Source: Marinobacterium zhoushanense
GTDB taxonomy: Bacteria; Pseudomonadota; Gammaproteobacteria; Pseudomonadales; Balneatricaceae
DNA length: 64,000 bases
Reading direction: 5' to 3'
NCBI RefSeq assembly: GCF_014641945.1
Contig: NZ_BMIJ01000003.1
Coordinates: 124,001 to 188,000 of the forward strand
Below are positions 1 to 8,930 of the stretch, piece after piece. The notes beneath the pieces were generated by a model, which saw only the letters and a program-made list of their open reading frames with translations, did no database searches and was not told the origin of the DNA. Position numbers and translations under genes: made by a program. How positions within the stretch are numbered: position 1 is the first letter of the stretch; the number at the start of each line of letters is the position of its first letter.

Positions 1-1259
1 GCTGAGGCTACATGCTGCTGCCAGGTCTGTGAGCTGCTGTCGACCCCTGCTACCCCTGTGTATTCGATGATCTCGCCCCCCTGATCCTCGGCATGTTTGA
101 GTGCCAGGCGGGCGTGGGACAGGAGTTGCGCCGATGCACCCTGCTCGGTGCTGTGGCTGACACCAATGATGAATGCCGGTGCTGGAGGCTGCTCAGCCCG
201 GTACATGGTGTCGATATGGGTATTGAGCCGGATCAGCAGTTGCTCCAGTGCGGGTTTTAGTCGGGGCAGAGGGTGTTGCTCGAGCAGGAGCATGAACTCG
301 CCGCCGGCAGTGCGCCCGACCACGGTGCGGTTAAACTGGAGGCTCAGCGCCTCAACTTCGTTGGCCACGAACTTCAACAGGTGATTGGTATTGTCTTCGC
401 CACAGCAGCGGTTGAGTTCGGACAGCTCTCTGACACGAAGCATCACCAGGGTGGCAGGGCCGAAGTTGCGGTCATAATCGATGCGCTCCTGAAGCTGTGC
501 CAGCGCAAAGCGTTGGTTGGCAAGGCCGGTCAGCGGGTCGCGATAGGCGATGGAGCGCAGCTCTTCTACGTTACGGCTCTGTTCGTCAAACATCTGCTTG
601 ACCTGCTTTACCATCGCGTTCATCGCCTGGACGACACTGCGCAGCTCACGGGTTTTGGGCAGGACCGGCTGCTCGATATAGGATTTTTGAGCCAGGGCGT
701 GGGCCTGAAGCTCTACCTGGCGCAGCGGACGTAACAGGTAGTGCAGCAGCAGACTGATGGCGATTGCAGCAAGTAGGGCCAGGGCGACGAAGAGACCGAG
801 CGCACGTTGCGCCGCTTCCCAGAAGCGCTCGTATGCATAGCCGGCCCTGCTCTGCACATGGATCACCCCCACATGTCGCCAGTTATGGGTGATCTCCCGT
901 TCCATCGAGGGCGGGTCGATATGCACCAGATTGATGAACCAATGGGGGACCTGTTCGGATATGTCGGATGAGGTTTCTTTGCTGAATAGCGGTTCGTTCT
1001 CGGCCCCCTTGACCTCGATACGTTGATAGAAGCCGCTGTCGAAAATGGCATTCACCGCGGTTTCGATAGCGGCCCTGTCCTGTTCGGCCATGAAGGGCGC
1101 TATATAGAGTCCAAGGTGTGTGGCACTGTCCTGTGCATGGCTTCTGAGCTGGCTGAGCAGCATCGATTTGCCGCTGTCTGACATGATGAAGAGCGTACCG
1201 GAAGCAAGACCGATCAGAACTGCGAGTACCGCGGCGATCAATTGGTTAACCAGGGACAT
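1..1259 (-). CDS. lapD: LapD-like c-di-GMP receptor (3' end cut by window edge)
   Basis: Reading the minus strand from an ATG at 1259 gives an open frame of 419 codons with no stop before the window edge, so the C-terminal part is missing. The protein starts with a membrane segment (about residues 5-25). A periplasmic region follows, then a second membrane segment (about 165-190), a HAMP-like linker, and a GGDEF domain whose signature is degenerate (AGGEF). The EAL domain expected in LapD would start near the cut. In the family, c-di-GMP bound by the EAL domain makes the periplasmic domain hold the protease LapG, which keeps the large adhesin on the surface. lapG ends 17 bases upstream, and a GGAAGGA ribosome site precedes the ATG. 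The identification rests on this layout and on the lapG neighbour. Confidence 0.85.
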   Translation of the reverse strand, partial: MSLVNQLIAAVLAVLIGLASGTLFIMSDSGKSMLLSQLRSHAQDSATHLGLYIAPFMAEQDRAAIETAVNAIFDSGFYQRIEVKGAENEPLFSKETSSDISEQVPHWFINLVHIDPPSMEREITHNWRHVGVIHVQSRAGYAYERFWEAAQRALGLFVALALLAAIAISLLLHYLLRPLRQVELQAHALAQKSYIEQPVLPKTRELRSVVQAMNAMVKQVKQMFDEQSRNVEELRSIAYRDPLTGLANQRFALAQLQERIDYDRNFGPATLVMLRVRELSELNRCCGEDNTNHLLKFVANEVEALSLQFNRTVVGRTAGGEFMLLLEQHPLPRLKPALEQLLIRLNTHIDTMYRAEQPPAPAFIIGVSHSTEQGASAQLLSHARLALKHAEDQGGEIIEYTGVAGVDSSSQTWQQHVAS

Positions 1260-1276
1260 AGATTCCTTCCGAGTCT

Positions 1277-1996
1277 TCAGTTGAGATTGACATTGTTGGC
1301 GTCCACTCGCGACTGGAGTTTAACCCAGGGTTGGAGACGATCCGAGGTGCCAACCAGCTGTGATCGCCGGCCCTTCTTGCTAAGCCAGAGATTATCACCG
1401 TTGAAAGTATACACGTGGAGAAGGTCCGGTCGTTGATCGGCGGTTTTGATCTCGCCGATCAGGTTGTCCAGTACCAGGGGGATGGCATCGGGAGTGGGGT
1501 AGTAGGTCAGCACCATGTGGGCCTGATTCAGCTCCAGCGCTTTTACATAGGTCAGGCTCATCTTGTCGATGCTGACGCCAAGTTCTTTTAGCGTGTAGTA
1601 CTTGGCGATGGTGAAGTCCTCACAATCGCCGCCATTGGATATCAGGAACTCAACCGGTGTTGCCCAGTAGTCCTCCTGGCTCCAATGCGTGATGTCGTCG
1701 AGAAAGCGTACCTGATTGAAAAAGGCGTTGACCTGTTCCAGCTTGGTCTGTTCGGTAGCATCGCTCAGATCGCGGATCAGGTCCTGCCAGGCGGTGAGGC
1801 GGCGCGCGGCCTGGTCGCCGTATATCTGACCGAAACGTTCTATATCGGCCGGTGAAAGACGTACGCCATCTCCTGCCAGGCTTGTAAACGTGAGCAGGAT
1901 AATTAGCACGCCCGCCAGGCTGCGAAGCCGGAGCCGGCCCCCGCTTGCGAGGCGCATTAAAGGTGTTGTTGCACCGCGTGCTTGCACCATGAGCAT
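1277..1996 (-). CDS. lapG: LapG periplasmic cysteine protease
   Basis: The 239-residue protein belongs to the bacterial transglutaminase-like cysteine protease family. It has an N-terminal hydrophobic export segment (about residues 23-41). A catalytic triad is visible: Cys125 in GGDCED, His160 in QAHMV and Asp177 in VLDNL. LapG cleaves the N-terminal retention module of giant RTX adhesins at a double-alanine site and releases biofilm cells. When c-di-GMP is high, LapD sequesters it. It sits directly upstream of lapD and is probably cotranscribed with it. The adhesin and its type I exporter (lapA, lapEBC) are not in this window. The ATG at 1990 is an alternative start in the same frame. Confidence 0.9.
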   Translation of the reverse strand: MLMVQARGATTPLMRLASGGRLRLRSLAGVLIILLTFTSLAGDGVRLSPADIERFGQIYGDQAARRLTAWQDLIRDLSDATEQTKLEQVNAFFNQVRFLDDITHWSQEDYWATPVEFLISNGGDCEDFTIAKYYTLKELGVSIDKMSLTYVKALELNQAHMVLTYYPTPDAIPLVLDNLIGEIKTADQRPDLLHVYTFNGDNLWLSKKGRRSQLVGTSDRLQPWVKLQSRVDANNVNLN

Positions 1997-2057
1997 CCAT
2001 GAATGATAACGCGGCCATGATGGTGGAAAAGCCGCAGTTGCTCAAGGGGTTGGCTGA

Positions 2058-3125
2058 TTAACTGCCGGGCATCATGCCGCATTGACGCAGCAGGCGCTGC
2101 CAGTTGCGGGTGTGGGCGTCGCGTGCGTCCAGATAATGCTGCCACAGGCCATCGGCTGCTTGTGGATTCAGCATTGCGAGGAAGTAGTGCTGCGCGCCCG
2201 AAGGGACCGGCAGCCGGTCCAGAATCTGCTGATGCGCGGTCAGCCACTCCTGCCCCTGGCGGTCTACCAGTGACATGTAGGGTTGCAACTCACCGGCATA
2301 GAATTTCTGGAACACATTGCGGATGATCTGGGCCTGATTGTTGGGCCGGTTGTTGAAGCAGATTGGCCGCCGCAGCAGGCGCCGCTCGATGGCGTCGGAA
2401 GTTTGCTTCAGTGTGTGGGTTAGTAGCACCAGGCTGGTAATCCACTGGGCCCCAAACGCCGAGCGGTAAAGGGCTTCAAAATCCTGCTCCAGCGTTGGCA
2501 CGAACGCGGGGGTATCCCAGGCATCCTGTTCGCTAAGTTCAGCCAGAAGCTGGAAGTGGGCCAGGGCTGGTTTTAACGGCGCCAACAGAGTGGAGCCTTG
2601 TAAGGGGAGTGGGGCTTCGGTCAGAGCGAAGTGCTGCTCCATCTCGGTGCTGGCGTAAAGGGCATTCCAGATTGCGGCGCCGAGGGATTGCTGTTTTTGC
2701 TCAATGATCTGGGTTAGTCGTTCTTTCAATCGGGAGGGCGCTTCCGTATCCACCTCGTCGATACGGCGTTTGCAGCGCCTCAATGCGGGCAGCACTTCAA
2801 GTTCGTAGATCAGGCGCTGGGAGTGGCCCGCCAGGCGGGCCAGTGTGGTGTTGCGTTCGGCAATGCTATGCAAAAGGTCGCAGTGGCGGAAATCGAGCAC
2901 ATCGATTAGCCCTTCACTGATCGTTTTGATCTCGATAAGTCGCTGTCGTTTTGGTGGCAGACTGGGGCGGGCAGCCAGTGCGTTGTCGAATTCGGTGAGG
3001 ATCGGTTCTTCTATGGCGTTGCCAACCCGCTCCGTATAGCGCTCAAGCATGGAGCGTGCATCCGGTTTACTGCACGCGGTCAGAATCAGGGGTAGTAGGA
3101 AAATGCAGAACGTGCGTAGAAGCAT
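2058..3125 (-). CDS. DUF3080 family lipoprotein
   Basis: This encodes a predicted 355-residue lipoprotein. The signal peptide ends in an L-T-A-C lipobox with the modified cysteine at residue 18. Ser at +2 suggests outer-membrane sorting by the E. coli rule. The rest is helical, charged and without a recognised catalytic motif, and it resembles the DUF3080 family by overall character. I chose the ATG at 3125 because it places the signal peptide at the N-terminus; the frame is open further upstream. The start lies 59 bases inside the end of the upstream MATE gene, so translation is probably coupled. Function unknown. Confidence 0.7.
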   Translation of the reverse strand: MLLRTFCIFLLPLILTACSKPDARSMLERYTERVGNAIEEPILTEFDNALAARPSLPPKRQRLIEIKTISEGLIDVLDFRHCDLLHSIAERNTTLARLAGHSQRLIYELEVLPALRRCKRRIDEVDTEAPSRLKERLTQIIEQKQQSLGAAIWNALYASTEMEQHFALTEAPLPLQGSTLLAPLKPALAHFQLLAELSEQDAWDTPAFVPTLEQDFEALYRSAFGAQWITSLVLLTHTLKQTSDAIERRLLRRPICFNNRPNNQAQIIRNVFQKFYAGELQPYMSLVDRQGQEWLTAHQQILDRLPVPSGAQHYFLAMLNPQAADGLWQHYLDARDAHTRNWQRLLRQCGMMPGS

Positions 3126-4443
3126 GGCTGATCCTGTAAAGGCGGGTAGCAAGCAGTAAGGCTCCAAGGCTGAGGCCGGCCACCAATCCCCACCAGTATC
3201 CGTATACACCAAGCCCCAATCGCTCGGCCAGCCAGTAGCCGAATGGAAGCCCGGCCAGCCAGTAGGCGATAAAGACGACGATCAGAGTGGCTGCGGTGTC
3301 CTTATATCCACGCAGAGCCCCTGATGACGCGACCTGAATCGAATCGGTGATCTGAAACAGTGCGGCAATCCACATCAATTTCATGGCGGTGTCGATGATG
3401 GTGCTGACCTCAGTATAGGCGGAGGCGATCTGCCGGCTGGTGCTGAGCAACAGCGTGGCGTTAATCAGTGCGATCAGTATGGTCAGTGCGAAACCGCACA
3501 TTACACTGAAACGGGCGGCAGCATAGTGCTTGCGGCCTAGCAGCTGACCGGTTCTGATGGTGAGCGCCATGGATAGGCTTAGGGGAAACATAAACATCAG
3601 GCCGGTCACGCTGAAGGTGATCTGGTGGGCGCTGATAGTTTCCTCACCGTACTTCGCCAGAAAAAGCACGATAAGACTGAACATGCTGGACTCGATCAGC
3701 AATGCCAGGCCGATGGGCAGGCCCAGTGCGAGAAACTGGATCAGCGAGCGCAGCGTCGGAAACCGCCAGCGCATGGCGGCGCGGGCCTGTCGAAAAAGTG
3801 GCTCGCGTCGCAGGTGATATATCCCTAGCGCGAGCATGAGCCACATCACCAGGCTGGTGGCATAACCGCAGCCTACGCCGCCGAGCGCTGGAAGCCCCAG
3901 TTTGCCGAAGATCAGCACGTAGTTGAGAGGGATGTTGCACAGCATGCCGATGACGGCAATACGCATAATCGGTCGTGTGCGGCCAAACCCCTCGCTGAAC
4001 CTGCGCAGGGCTTGGTAGAGCAGCAGGGCAGGGGTGCCCAGGCTGATTGCGCTCAGATAGTCCGAGGTCTTGGCTGCCAGTTCGTGCTCCAGCTGGAACA
4101 GTGAGAGTAAGGGGGCAGTATTGTTAAGCAGCAAAATGGCGGCAATGGACAGGAGTAGCGCAAGTGTGAGTGCCTGTCGCAGCACGGCAGCTGACTCCGC
4201 CTCCTGGTCGGAACCAACCTGATGGGCGACCAGGGGTGTGGTCGCCATAAGAATGCCGCACAGGGTCAACATAAGCGGAAGCCAGATGCCTGAGCCCATA
4301 GCGATGGCTGCCAGGTCCGTGGGTCCGGCCTGCGAGGCCATCAGTGTGTCGACGAAGCCCATTGCGTGTTCGGCTATCTGGGCGATCAGAATGGGCCAGA
4401 ACAGCGCAAACAGCTGATGACTCTCGGCGATGACTGCGCGCAT
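3067..4443 (-). CDS. MATE family multidrug/cation exporter
   Basis: A 458-residue integral membrane protein with about 12 hydrophobic segments, arranged as two similar halves. The N-terminal sequence has the typical pattern FALFWPILIAQIAEHAMGFV followed by DTLMASQ. MATE proteins expel cationic drugs or metabolites using a Na+ or H+ gradient. It most resembles the NorM/DinF-type branch, but I cannot assign a substrate. The ATG at 4443 is the first ATG. The frame stays open to a TTG at 4494 that would add proline-rich residues encoded by the G10/C10 tract, so I prefer 4443 although its ribosome site is weak. The DUF3080 gene overlaps the 3' end. Confidence 0.85.
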   Translation of the reverse strand: MRAVIAESHQLFALFWPILIAQIAEHAMGFVDTLMASQAGPTDLAAIAMGSGIWLPLMLTLCGILMATTPLVAHQVGSDQEAESAAVLRQALTLALLLSIAAILLLNNTAPLLSLFQLEHELAAKTSDYLSAISLGTPALLLYQALRRFSEGFGRTRPIMRIAVIGMLCNIPLNYVLIFGKLGLPALGGVGCGYATSLVMWLMLALGIYHLRREPLFRQARAAMRWRFPTLRSLIQFLALGLPIGLALLIESSMFSLIVLFLAKYGEETISAHQITFSVTGLMFMFPLSLSMALTIRTGQLLGRKHYAAARFSVMCGFALTILIALINATLLLSTSRQIASAYTEVSTIIDTAMKLMWIAALFQITDSIQVASSGALRGYKDTAATLIVVFIAYWLAGLPFGYWLAERLGLGVYGYWWGLVAGLSLGALLLATRLYRISHASTHVLHFPTTPDSDRVQ

Positions 4444-4478
4444 TGAGGGCACTGGAGGTAATCGTCTCTCTGGTTGGA

Positions 4479-4488
4479 GGGGGGGGGG
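4479..4488. repeat. Homopolymer tract of ten G
   Basis: Ten consecutive G on the plus strand (C10 on the coding strand of the MATE gene) lie 36 bases upstream of the chosen MATE start. They are downstream of the phaC terminator hairpin, so the tract is in the MATE leader or promoter region. Tracts of this length can slip in some bacteria. No reading-frame consequence is certain here. Confidence 0.8.
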
Positions 4489-4526
4489 CGGCAAAGCTTA
4501 AGGCCGAAAGAGGGTGGTTACAAGAT

Positions 4527-4551
4527 GTAAAACGGGGCGCTAAAGCGCCCC
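4527..4551 (-). terminator. Terminator after the large phaC
   Basis: A 7-bp stem, GGGGCGC (4534-4540) with GCGCCCC (4545-4551), closes a 4-base loop. Read on the minus strand it comes 31 bases after the phaC stop and is followed by a short T run (GTTTTAC). On the plus strand it is followed by seven T, so it looks two-sided. Confidence 0.7.
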
Positions 4552-4581
4552 TTTTTTTGGTTATAACCGAAGTGTCGTCTG

Positions 4582-6333
4582 TTAATCGATACGAGCGCGT
4601 ACATAGGAGCCAGGCGCCGGTTCGATCACCGTATGGGTGTCGTTGCCATAATGCTTCGGTGCATCGACTTTCTTGCCGGCCCGGCGACGGAGCCATTCGG
4701 CCCAGTTTGGCCACCAGGAGCCTTCCTGGCGTTCGGCGGTCTCCAGCCAATGGTCGGCACCCTTACCCTGTTCGCCCTTGATCCAGTAGTTGCGGCGGTT
4801 TTTGGAAGCCGGGTTGATGACGCCGGCAACGTGACCGCTGGCGCCAAGCACGAACTCGATATTGCTGCCGAACGTTTCGGTGGCATTGAAGGTGCCTTTC
4901 CAGGGCGCGATATGGTCTTCGATAGTGGACAGGAAGTAGCAGGGGATCTTGATCTTACCCAGATCGATGGGTTCGCCGCAGATCTCAAGCGCATTCGGCT
5001 CCACCAGCTTGTTCTCGAGGTACATCTTGTTGATATAGAAAGTGTACATCGCCGCGGGCAGGTTGGTGGAGTCGCTGTTCCAGTAGAGGATGTCAAACGG
5101 CGGCGGTGTCTGCCCTTTCAGGTAGTTGTTGACCACATAGGACCAGATCAGGTCGTTGGAGCGCAGCATGTTAAATGAGGTCGCCAGCTCACGACCGTTC
5201 AGTATGCCCTGGGAGTTGATCTTGCTCTCCAGCTGCTTGACCTGGTAATCGTCAATAAAGACGCAGAGATCGCCCGGGTTTGAAAAGTCGGTCAGCGTGG
5301 TCAGGAAGGTGGCCGATCCAACGCTGGTGTCCTTGCGATTTGCCAATACCGCCAGCGCGGTCGTCAGCAGTGTTCCGCCTACACACCAGGCGACGGCATT
5401 GAGCTTGTCGGCACCGCTGATTTCGCGGGTCACTTCGATCGCTTTGATAACGCCGTCGGCGACGTAATCGTCCCAGCTCAGGTCGCGCTGATCGGCGCTG
5501 GGGTTGAGCCAGGAAACGAGGAATACGTTCTGGCCCTGCTCGATGCAATATTTGACAAACGAGTTGTGCGGCTGCAGATCAAGGATGTAAAACTTGTTGA
5601 TGCTCGGTGGCACGATCAGTGTGGGGCGCTCGTATACCTGATCGCCTTCCGGTTTGTAGTGGATCAGCTGGAACAGCTTGTTCTGGAAAACGACCGCACC
5701 TTCGGTGGTGGCGAGGTTGGTGCCGAGTTCGAAGGCGCTCTCGTCCGTCATCGATATACGGCCTTTTTCGATATCACTCAGCAGGTTTTTCAGGCCGTCG
5801 ACCAGGCTTTGGCCCTTGGTTTCCATCGCCTGCTGCAGCACCTCAGGGTTGGTGATGGCGAAATTCGTAGGTGACAGCGCATCGACATACTGTTTGGTGT
5901 AAAACTCGAGTTTTGCCTGTTCGGACGGGGCAAGCTTTGCGTTGGCCGCCATATCGACCAGCATGCGGGACGTGAGCAGGTAGGACTGCTTGATGTAGTC
6001 GTAGATCGGGTTGTTCGACCACTCTTCGCTTTGGAAGCGCCGGTCGCCGCGATCGGGGTGTACCACCGGTGATTCACTGCTGGTGCCGTTCATCAGATTA
6101 CGCCACAGATTGAACTGGGCTTGCTGGTAATCGGCAATGGCACGGATCCAAACTGTCGGGTCTTCCAGTGAGCGGGTGGCTAGTTCAGTCCATGACTGAG
6201 TGAACTGGCGGAAAATGTCGTCGCCGCCGCTGGCGGAGAACATCTCCAGCACCTTGTTGGTTTCGCGCGCGACGTAGTTGATGAACTCCTGAGGATCGGT
6301 CGAAGGGTTTCCGCCTGATGTTGCTTTATCCAT
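4582..6333 (-). CDS. phaC: Poly(3-hydroxyalkanoate) synthase, single-subunit (class I-like)
   Basis: A 583-residue PHA synthase. It has an N-terminal alpha-helical PhaC_N region (about residues 60-230) followed by an alpha/beta-hydrolase core. The nucleophile is Cys317 in the lipase-like box, which here reads A-W-C-V-G-G rather than the usual G-x-C-x-G-G. The other expected residues are present in IEDHIAPW (Asp) and GASGHVAG (His). It polymerises hydroxyacyl-CoA into storage granules. Length and the WCVGG core fit class I enzymes that use short-chain substrates. The ATG at 6333 gives a normal N-terminus. No phaA or phaB is adjacent. A second, two-subunit synthase lies at 36-38 kb. Confidence 0.9.
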   Translation of the reverse strand: MDKATSGGNPSTDPQEFINYVARETNKVLEMFSASGGDDIFRQFTQSWTELATRSLEDPTVWIRAIADYQQAQFNLWRNLMNGTSSESPVVHPDRGDRRFQSEEWSNNPIYDYIKQSYLLTSRMLVDMAANAKLAPSEQAKLEFYTKQYVDALSPTNFAITNPEVLQQAMETKGQSLVDGLKNLLSDIEKGRISMTDESAFELGTNLATTEGAVVFQNKLFQLIHYKPEGDQVYERPTLIVPPSINKFYILDLQPHNSFVKYCIEQGQNVFLVSWLNPSADQRDLSWDDYVADGVIKAIEVTREISGADKLNAVAWCVGGTLLTTALAVLANRKDTSVGSATFLTTLTDFSNPGDLCVFIDDYQVKQLESKINSQGILNGRELATSFNMLRSNDLIWSYVVNNYLKGQTPPPFDILYWNSDSTNLPAAMYTFYINKMYLENKLVEPNALEICGEPIDLGKIKIPCYFLSTIEDHIAPWKGTFNATETFGSNIEFVLGASGHVAGVINPASKNRRNYWIKGEQGKGADHWLETAERQEGSWWPNWAEWLRRRAGKKVDAPKHYGNDTHTVIEPAPGSYVRARID

Positions 6334-6459
6334 AGACTGCCGACTCCGTATGTTTCTGTGTGAGCGGCCGGAATACATAGCTAAGGTAAAAGGGTTGCTT
6401 CCGACCAGTTTTCGAGCATAGACCCAGCCAGAAGGGAGGACAACCCTTAATTGGTAGTG

Positions 6460-7971
6460 TTACCTCGCCCCGTCCGACCGATGACGTTCGTCTATCATTG
6501 CATCAATGTGTTGCAGTATCTTGTAACTCTCATCTTCGGCACGGGTCATCAAGGATACGATCTCGCGGCGCAGCTTGGCATCGGTGCGCCAGTTCTTTTC
6601 ACGCAAGGCTATGGCACCTTGTACTGAGTGGTGTACGGCTTGGTGAGGCGCTTCCAGTAGTGCATAAGCGCGGGTATTGGAGAACAGTTCTGCGCCCTGA
6701 CCCTTGTAATACCACTGTCCCAGGCGGCAGTCGGTGTGGTTGCGAGCGACAGCCTGCTCCTCGTCAGCCCACTTCTGGGCATCATCGAACATCAGGTAGC
6801 CGTACTGTTTGTAGATCACATGATCGGCTTTGGTCAGTGAGCCAAACGCGCGATCCTTGGCATGGCTCAGGTAGAGCTTGGTCTGTTCGGCCGCATTGGC
6901 GATAGAGTCGAACTGCTCACGGAAGTTTTCAACCATGGCGCTGACTTCGGCTGCCTCTTGGCTGGAGTCGGTTGCGCGCTCGACCATCTCATCGACACGC
7001 TGGTTAAACGTGCCGATGGTGTGGGTGACGTCGATGGCGGCATCTTTGGTCCGTCTCGACAGGGCTTTTACCTCGTCGGCTACTACCGCGAAGCCGCGTC
7101 CCTGTTCGCCGGCTCGTGCGGCTTCAATGGCGGCGTTGAGGGCGAGCAGGTTGGTCTGATCGGCGATATCGGTAATGATCGACAGGGATTCGGCAACCTT
7201 TTTGCTGTCGCTACCCAGTTTGTCGACCACATCGACAACCGATTCTATCGTCTCATGTATACGTTTTAACGCCGCCACCATGCGCGCAACTGCGGTTTGG
7301 CTATCTCGTGCCTCCTGGCGGGAGCGGTCGGCAATGCCCTCCGCCTGCTCCAGTTCATTGCTGATGCGGACCAGATCTGACTGGTTCTGCTTCAGGTTGC
7401 CGATAAGGTGTTTGGTATTCAGGCTGTGAAGGTCGGAGTTGAGCTCTTTTCCTGCGACGAACTCGGCACCCTTGCGCATCAGCTCCAGCGAGTTGTTGAT
7501 ACGGATCAGCGACTCACGTAACTGGCCTGGAAGCCCCTTGTAGAGCGCGTGTCGATCGTAACGGCCATCGGACACGTAGCGAAAACAGGTATCCACCTCT
7601 TTGAAGTAGGTTTCGATCTTGTCCAGGAAATCGTTGAGTTCCCAGGCGACCAGGCCAACTTCGCCCAGTTTCTCCGTGTGGCTGATTCGGCTGTCGAAAC
7701 CGCCCTTGTTCGCCTTCTGGAGCGCCTGGTTGATGTTCTGCAGGGCTTTGAGTGGGCGTGCCGCCGAGCGATAGAGGTAGATTGAAAGCAGTACGGTTCC
7801 TAGCGCGGGAATTGCCGTCCATGCTGCCAGCTGAAGCTCCCCGCTTAGTGCTACAAGGGCAGCGGGAGCAAGGGCTAGGACGGGGAGCAGTAGGGTAGCC
7901 AGCTTAATCCTGTTTTGCAGGAAGAGGCTGCCTGAGCTGACGCCTGTCTTGTGTGTGGTCGATTGATGCAC
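6460..7971 (-). CDS. Methyl-accepting chemotaxis protein with CZB zinc-binding tail
   Basis: A 503-residue chemoreceptor. Two adjacent membrane helices near the N-terminus leave almost no periplasmic loop. A HAMP-like stretch and a signalling domain follow; its conserved hairpin tip includes [20 protein letters not shown]. The last about 120 residues form a chemoreceptor zinc-binding (CZB) domain, with a DCRLGQWYY motif and spaced histidines. With no external sensor domain it must sense internally or through a partner, and the Aer-like PAS gene 35 bases upstream is the obvious candidate. I chose the GTG at 7971 because GAGGA lies eight bases before it. The frame remains open to a TTG at 8028, which would overlap the PAS gene. 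Confidence 0.85.
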   Translation of the reverse strand: MHQSTTHKTGVSSGSLFLQNRIKLATLLLPVLALAPAALVALSGELQLAAWTAIPALGTVLLSIYLYRSAARPLKALQNINQALQKANKGGFDSRISHTEKLGEVGLVAWELNDFLDKIETYFKEVDTCFRYVSDGRYDRHALYKGLPGQLRESLIRINNSLELMRKGAEFVAGKELNSDLHSLNTKHLIGNLKQNQSDLVRISNELEQAEGIADRSRQEARDSQTAVARMVAALKRIHETIESVVDVVDKLGSDSKKVAESLSIITDIADQTNLLALNAAIEAARAGEQGRGFAVVADEVKALSRRTKDAAIDVTHTIGTFNQRVDEMVERATDSSQEAAEVSAMVENFREQFDSIANAAEQTKLYLSHAKDRAFGSLTKADHVIYKQYGYLMFDDAQKWADEEQAVARNHTDCRLGQWYYKGQGAELFSNTRAYALLEAPHQAVHHSVQGAIALREKNWRTDAKLRREIVSLMTRAEDESYKILQHIDAMIDERHRSDGAR

Positions 7972-8006
7972 GATACGCGTCCTCGTATGGGTTGCTGGCG
8001 CCTCTG

Positions 8007-8534
8007 CTAGGCGTTGTCCAGCGACCAAATCAACTCTTCATAGCTGCAGCGCTGGGATTCACAAAACCCCTGCAAGTGCGCGATCGCGCGCTGAGGTCCC
8101 TCTTTGGGGCCGGCAGCGCGCTCAATATCCAGCATCTCCTTGTAGAGGGGAGTGATGGCTTGAATCGCTGCATGTGATGGTTTGCGTCTGACGGAGTAAT
8201 AGCCAACTACTTCGCCTTCGGAATTCAGGTCTGGTGTTACGTTCGCCATCACCCAGTAGTAGCTGCCATCCTTGCACAGGTTTTTCACGTAGGCGAAAAA
8301 CTCTTTGCCTTGATCAAGGGTTTCCCATAGCAGTTTAAACGCGCCGCGGGGCATGTCGGGGTGGCGGATGATATTGTGTTGAACGCCGAGGAGTTCAGGT
8401 TCCGAATAGCCCGATATTTTCATGAAGGTGCGGTTTACATAGGTAATAATACCGCGTCTGTCGGTTTTGCTAACGATGAACTCATCGTCGCTTAGACGTA
8501 CTTCTGAGTTGGTCGGTACTACTCGATTTTTCAT
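8007..8534 (-). CDS. Aer-like PAS domain protein
   Basis: A 175-residue soluble protein made of one PAS domain (about residues 15-125) and a helical tail. The stretch [10 protein letters not shown] is typical of the FAD-binding PAS of the aerotaxis receptor Aer, so redox or oxygen sensing through FAD is likely, though inferred. No membrane segment or signalling domain is present. The chemoreceptor with a CZB tail follows 35 bases downstream on the same strand, and together they look like a split Aer. The ATG at 8534 has GAGG seven bases upstream. Confidence 0.85.
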   Translation of the reverse strand: MKNRVVPTNSEVRLSDDEFIVSKTDRRGIITYVNRTFMKISGYSEPELLGVQHNIIRHPDMPRGAFKLLWETLDQGKEFFAYVKNLCKDGSYYWVMANVTPDLNSEGEVVGYYSVRRKPSHAAIQAITPLYKEMLDIERAAGPKEGPQRAIAHLQGFCESQRCSYEELIWSLDNA

Positions 8535-8667
8535 CGCAACCTCGCGAGCGTGGGTAACGGTCAACGATCGTCGGTTAAAAGGGCCGCACAGTATAAGGGA
8601 AATGGCCGCGCTTCGATATGGTAATCCAGATATAAGGTTCTGAGCAGTAATGGGGATTCGTAGGAAA

Positions 8668-8919
8668 ATGCTTTATTTAGAGTTGATGACGACAGAAGGC
8701 TGTCATTTGTGTGAGCATGCGATTGCGGTGTTGCAGTCTGTATTGCAACCAGGCGATGCGGAGGTCGATCTGGTCGATATCGCGTTCGACGATCGGCTGT
8801 TGGAACGGTACGCGACCAGTATCCCCGTGTTAAGGGCTCCCGCGTCGGGCAAAGAGTTGGGCTGGCCGTTCAATGAAAGTGACCTGCGCCGCTATCTCAA
8901 GGATGTTGGCGCAGGCTGA
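8668..8919 (+). CDS. Glutaredoxin family protein (DUF836-like)
   Basis: A short thioredoxin-fold protein of 83 residues with a Cys12-His-Leu-Cys15 redox motif (EGCHLCEHA). It has a cis-proline-type SIPVL stretch near the middle. Such small glutaredoxin-like proteins are common next to peptidoglycan or redox genes, but their substrate is not known. I chose the ATG at 8668 because AGGA lies just before it; an upstream in-frame ATG at 8650 has no ribosome site. It converges on slt. Confidence 0.8.
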   Translation: MLYLELMTTEGCHLCEHAIAVLQSVLQPGDAEVDLVDIAFDDRLLERYATSIPVLRAPASGKELGWPFNESDLRRYLKDVGAG

Positions 8920-8930
8920 TCGGTTGCCAG

